Of a stretch of 64,000 bases of DNA, positions 60,722 to 64,000 are shown piece by piece. A model generated the notes under the pieces. It made no database searches, was not told the origin of the DNA, and saw only the letters and a program-made list of their open reading frames with translations. How positions within the stretch are numbered: position 1 is the first letter of the stretch; every line of letters starts with the position of its first letter. The DNA comes from Andrena cerasifolii. Taxonomy: Eukaryota > Arthropoda > Insecta > Hymenoptera > Andrenidae. Position numbers and translations under genes: made by a program. Where the stretch lies: NCBI RefSeq assembly GCF_050908995.1, contig NC_135118.1, positions 20,841,501 through 20,905,500 on the forward strand. The letters are read 5' to 3'.

Positions 60722-62147
60722 GCACACACTCTCTCCCGTTTTCTCTTTATGGCTATATTTTTGCACACTAACTGACTTGGCACCGAAGCTGGCGATCGTC
60801 CAATACAAAACGATCAGTTACTCTCTGTTGAATATTGGCCCCCCCCTTCGGAATTGTATCAGGCCTGTAAAGCACAACGATCCCTGCTCCCCTTCGTCCT
60901 TTTCCTGCCGCGCTGCTGAAAGGATTCGGCGACCCGTTGCTCGGTGATCAAACGCTGATTACCTGGACGATGCTCGTCAGAAAATTGGCGGGAGGCTGTT
61001 ACAAGACCTCGGAAAGAGAGGATCCCGGGGAAATACTGCGGGCTACGTTTCGTGGCTGACGTCGCGTCGAATGCTTGTTAGAAGCTCTGAATTCAGCGGT
61101 TCCCGAAGCGGAGAACATTGTCCACCTCTCTTCGAGGCTGAAAGCCTCGGCCGACAACGTATTCTATTATTGTATTTTATGTTCCGATATTTGGAAACAG
61201 AGATATTGAAAATCTAGCAGAAAGAATGTTTAAAAAAATAATTTTAGTTGAATTCTTTATTCGGTAGCTTCGCGAGGAGGGCGCGGTGCACTGTTTCGAG
61301 AACCGCCGACGCAATCGCTGGCTTCGTTAAATTTAAAAGGCCGTCGCGCGACGCTATCTTGGCCTAAAAATATGCGAATACAAAAATATCGAATCTGTAG
61401 TGTAACTATCTGCTTCTAAGAACACGAGAACTGCGAAGAACACAAATGGCGCTCCCTCTGCGTCGCGTCGCGGGTTCTTTTCCGTTCCTTACTTTGGAGG
61501 CAGTATTTGATTGGGGAACTTGAGTAGGCCCGCGATTTTAATAAATTTTCCGGATGTGAAAAGTTCACGGTGCAACGGATGCTGTTTTCGAAGAACCTCG
61601 ACACGTCGAATTTTGATCTGTTCTGTGGTGGAAGAGAGGTACACGCGGCGTTACGTGGTATAATTGAGTCTTGAAGATGGCACACTTAAATACACACGTC
61701 CGTAATTTGTTTCTGCGGCAAGTCTTCGTGTAATACGTACTTCCATAAGTAGCACTCACTTGACTCGCGCAGAGAATGCTTGGCAGCTATTCAAATCAAT
61801 TCTTATCCGGGAGAAGTTTTCAAATGACAAGTCGATTCATCCCCAGCGAGCAACTCAGCTTCCCTACCTAACAATCGAGCAGGCACAAAAACACATCCCG
61901 CTGCATAAATTTTCAGAAACCAGCCTACCAAATGAAGCATTCAGTGCGTTATTATCAGCCGATTCGCAGATCCAATTACCAAAGTTTTATTAAATCCACG
62001 ACCCCCCGTGGCCCTCCTTGAAGCTTCAAGTTAAGCTTCCCCAGTAGCTGGAAGTACAATCTCCCGCGGCTGTCGTTCACTGAATCTTTCGGCGATCCAC
62101 GAAATCTCGGTGCATATGGCGCGCGTCTTACAATCTACGCGATTCTC
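60720..62147. other. Gene-free stretch; 3' side of the cysteine-rich exon
   Basis: CpG-rich with short frames. It may contain the 3' untranslated region of the minus-strand exon at 62148-62417. No polyadenylation signal could be assigned. Confidence 0.3.
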
Positions 62148-62417
62148 TTAAAGGTTCTCATCCGGCTCAGCCTCGGCGTAGAATTTCCTGACTTGTTCTT
62201 TGGCAGCCAGCTGGATGGAGACCCGGCACGGGTTGGGGTCCCAATTGACACCAGGGCAACCCGTTGCTTCGAAGCACGACACCAGACGAATGTTCTTCCT
62301 CGGGCAACATTGGACGACCGCCCAGACGCAGGGTGAAGGACTCTGAGCGGGTGGGCGTTGAGTAGGTGGCACAGGGAAATTGGGCACCTGCACCCCTCCA
62401 CGAGTCGGATTGATACC
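62148..62417 (-). CDS. Small cysteine-rich (probably secreted) protein, terminal exon
   Basis: The minus-strand exon runs from acceptor TTCTTCTTCGCAG (strong pyrimidine tract; exon start 62417, consistent with phase 0) to TAA at 62148-62150, 89 residues. It starts GINPTRGGVQVPNFPVPPTQ, continues with a proline-rich linker, then a six-cysteine core: PCVWAVVQCC, LVSCFEATGCPGVNWDPNPC. It ends with a helical, charged tail (AAKEQVRKFYAEAEPDENL). I recall small insect secreted proteins with the same C-x6-CC...CFE-x2-GCPG-x-W-x3-PC layout. Their function is not established to my knowledge. The signal-peptide exon should lie at higher coordinates but was not found. The core looks fully intact. Confidence 0.72.
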   Translation of the reverse strand, partial: GINPTRGGVQVPNFPVPPTQRPPAQSPSPCVWAVVQCCPRKNIRLVSCFEATGCPGVNWDPNPCRVSIQLAAKEQVRKFYAEAEPDENL

Positions 62418-62858
62418 CTGCGAAGAAGAATAAACCTGTACAGTAACTCTGCCTACTATTGCTGCTTAAACCTTCGAGTTTGAACAACAACTAGCGACGC
62501 GAAACGATAGGGGAGTAGCGGTGAACGCGTACAGGGCGAAGCGTTTAAAATTACCGCCTTCATTTACATTAATAATAGTGCTGCATGCAGAGGAAAATGG
62601 TTTAACAAGAAGCTGCGTGGCTTTGAAAGGGGCTCGGTGTGTATCAGACGAGAATTTTGGAGATAGAGTACAAATTCGAAATATATGCAGCGAATTCTAA
62701 ATATTGGACATTTTTTAGCAGAGTTATACAAATGGACATATGTGTTTGTCGTCTTTGGCCAGTGAGGCTGCAATTAAACGTTAAGAGGCATACTTCCTCC
62801 AGGTGCCTCAGGTAGCACATATTATCAGGAAAATATAGTTTATCGGCCAACATTGGAT

Positions 62859-62966
62859 CTATCTCGGGTAACCCATAATTTGCAGAATTTCGCGTATAGT
62901 TATAATGACCGAGAACGCGACTATTATACCGCCAATTATTGCCGCGCTACCACCGTTACCATCTGT
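62859..62966 (-). CDS. Candidate C-terminal membrane-tail exon
   Basis: The minus-strand frame from acceptor ACTGTGCTACAG (exon start 62966, phase 0) to TAG at 62859-62861 gives 35 residues: TDGNGGSAA, a hydrophobic helix IIGGIIVAFSVIITI, then REILQIMGYPR. It could be the last exon of a single-pass membrane protein or a GPI-type tail. It lies about 440 bp upstream of the cysteine-rich exon on the same strand, so the two could be alternative ends or belong to different genes. The short length makes chance a real possibility. Confidence 0.33.
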   Translation of the reverse strand, partial: TDGNGGSAAIIGGIIVAFSVIITIREILQIMGYPR

Positions 62967-64000
62967 CTGTAGCACAGTTATTCTTCGTTTAACGATCACC
63001 AGCTCGCATTACAAGCAGGCTGATATCGCTGTAACGATCGTCGTTTCCAAAGCTCCCATATGAAATTAGAGTGTCGGTGCAACGGTCCTGCACTATCGTG
63101 CGGCATCTAGGATGTCACTGGGCTAGGAAATAGGGGCGAAAGTGCGGTAGGGTAATGTGCAACAGTTATTGGAACTTTCGGATCGAATCTGCGTGCTAGT
63201 TGTCAATGATGACAAAGCTTTGAACAATTGCGTAAAACGTGATCGGTGTTTTCACGCGTCCCCTGCCATGCTGCATTTTGACAGTCGTTGACTGGTTGTG
63301 GTATTTTGTTTAACAGAATGTGTGCTTTCAATTATTGTTGCGAGCTGAAGAGAATGGACCTGAAAGTAATTGAGATTCTAGGTATTTTATGAAAATTTTA
63401 TTGGCTCTGCAGAAATGTAGTTCAGGTGGTCGCAATAACTTGGGGTGGAAGCACCCTTTCAAAGAAATTGTGAGATTTCATATTATCGTGCGTATTTACG
63501 AATTCGTAAAGAATCTCGGAAAGCATTAAAAATTTATTTCCTCAGACTTCACCCTCAGCACAAATTCCATTCGCAAATTCTTTACCACTATGTTACAGGC
63601 CATTGAAAACCGCGAACGTTTGTATTGGACTTTTTCTATACCAAGTACAATTTCTCAGTTATGCTCGACAATGTAGAAACTCAGTTTCTTTAAGAGGGTA
63701 TAGGACTATTGAAATCTTGAAGAATCGATTTTTTATTATTATTAATTCTGAATGTGAACGTTTACAACAATGTTGCGTGAAGAAATTCGAATAATTACGG
63801 GAATTATAGTCCTGAACGTAATTGAATGCACCGTCGAGTAACGGCCTCGCAGAGGTATTGGCGTAGGGGGACTACACTTTGAAGCCGTTTATCTCGAAAC
63901 TACATTTTCAAACACGGTGTACATCATAACTCTTGAACGAATGAATATTTTCACTTAAAATTTTAACCGAAGCTGTAGAACTCCTTTCTCTATCGTGTGG
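62967..64000. other. Gene-free stretch to window end
   Basis: Mixed composition, no exon or repeat recognised. Upstream exons of the two preceding minus-strand candidates could lie here or beyond the window. Confidence 0.3.

Noticed and set aside
1..64000. Bacterial-type systems, CRISPR arrays, operons, prophage
   Set aside because: No regularly spaced short repeats, no dense co-directional genes, no ribosome-binding-site spacing; sequence is plainly eukaryotic.

Overview
The window looks like eukaryotic nuclear DNA, most likely from an insect; an ant or another hymenopteran is my guess. The evidence is indirect: no bacterial-style gene packing, short GT-AG-bounded exons scattered over kilobases, AT-rich repeat stretches alternating with CpG-rich unique stretches, and remnants of Tc1/mariner, pogo, hAT and TTAA-type elements typical of insect genomes. 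No rRNA, convincing tRNA or CRISPR array was seen. The species cannot be named from sequence alone.

Only a few coding exons are supportable. The best is a minus-strand gene (about 23265 down to 19683) whose four exons join in compatible phases. They encode part of an ectodomain with cysteines, one transmembrane helix and a cytoplasmic tail of roughly 450 residues. I do not recognise the protein, its 5' exons are not found, and its ectodomain reading frame breaks near 23265. A second minus-strand terminal exon (62148-62417) encodes the C-terminus of a small cysteine-rich protein of a type seen among secreted insect proteins. Weaker candidates are a signal-peptide first exon (34210-34303, plus), a C-terminal exon (15727-15991, minus) and a membrane-tail exon (62859-62966, minus).

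Most of the recognisable structure is mobile DNA, nearly all non-autonomous or decayed. In order: a Tc1-like element with long inverted repeats (2265-3148); a TTAA-bounded MITE (4953-5300) with a relative at 21050-21316; a MITE at 6506-6990; large palindromic elements at 10556-11292, 13807-14526 and 59156-59790; two copies of one foldback family (12304-12727 truncated, 16849-17435 complete); a hAT transposase remnant in the membrane-protein intron (about 22003-22810); pogo-like elements (24119-24822, 38401-39384); hAT elements (26141-26360, 29888-30980), the second carrying a 179-bp tandem array; MITEs at 23443, 32360, 49318 and 53710; two direct copies of one MITE (42639-43013, 44327-44673); and a mariner-like deletion derivative (52331-52813).

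The CpG-rich unique blocks (about 1-1900, 7400-9130, 14560-16850, 26400-27100, 28560-29400, 31100-33500, 43380-43990, 53200-53700, 57500-58800, 60780-62500) contain no exon I can support beyond those named. They are probably intergenic or long-intron DNA and may hold regulatory sequence. I found no clear evidence of a new biological system. The most noteworthy items are the unassigned membrane protein, the hAT element with an internal satellite, and the density of long-palindrome transposons.
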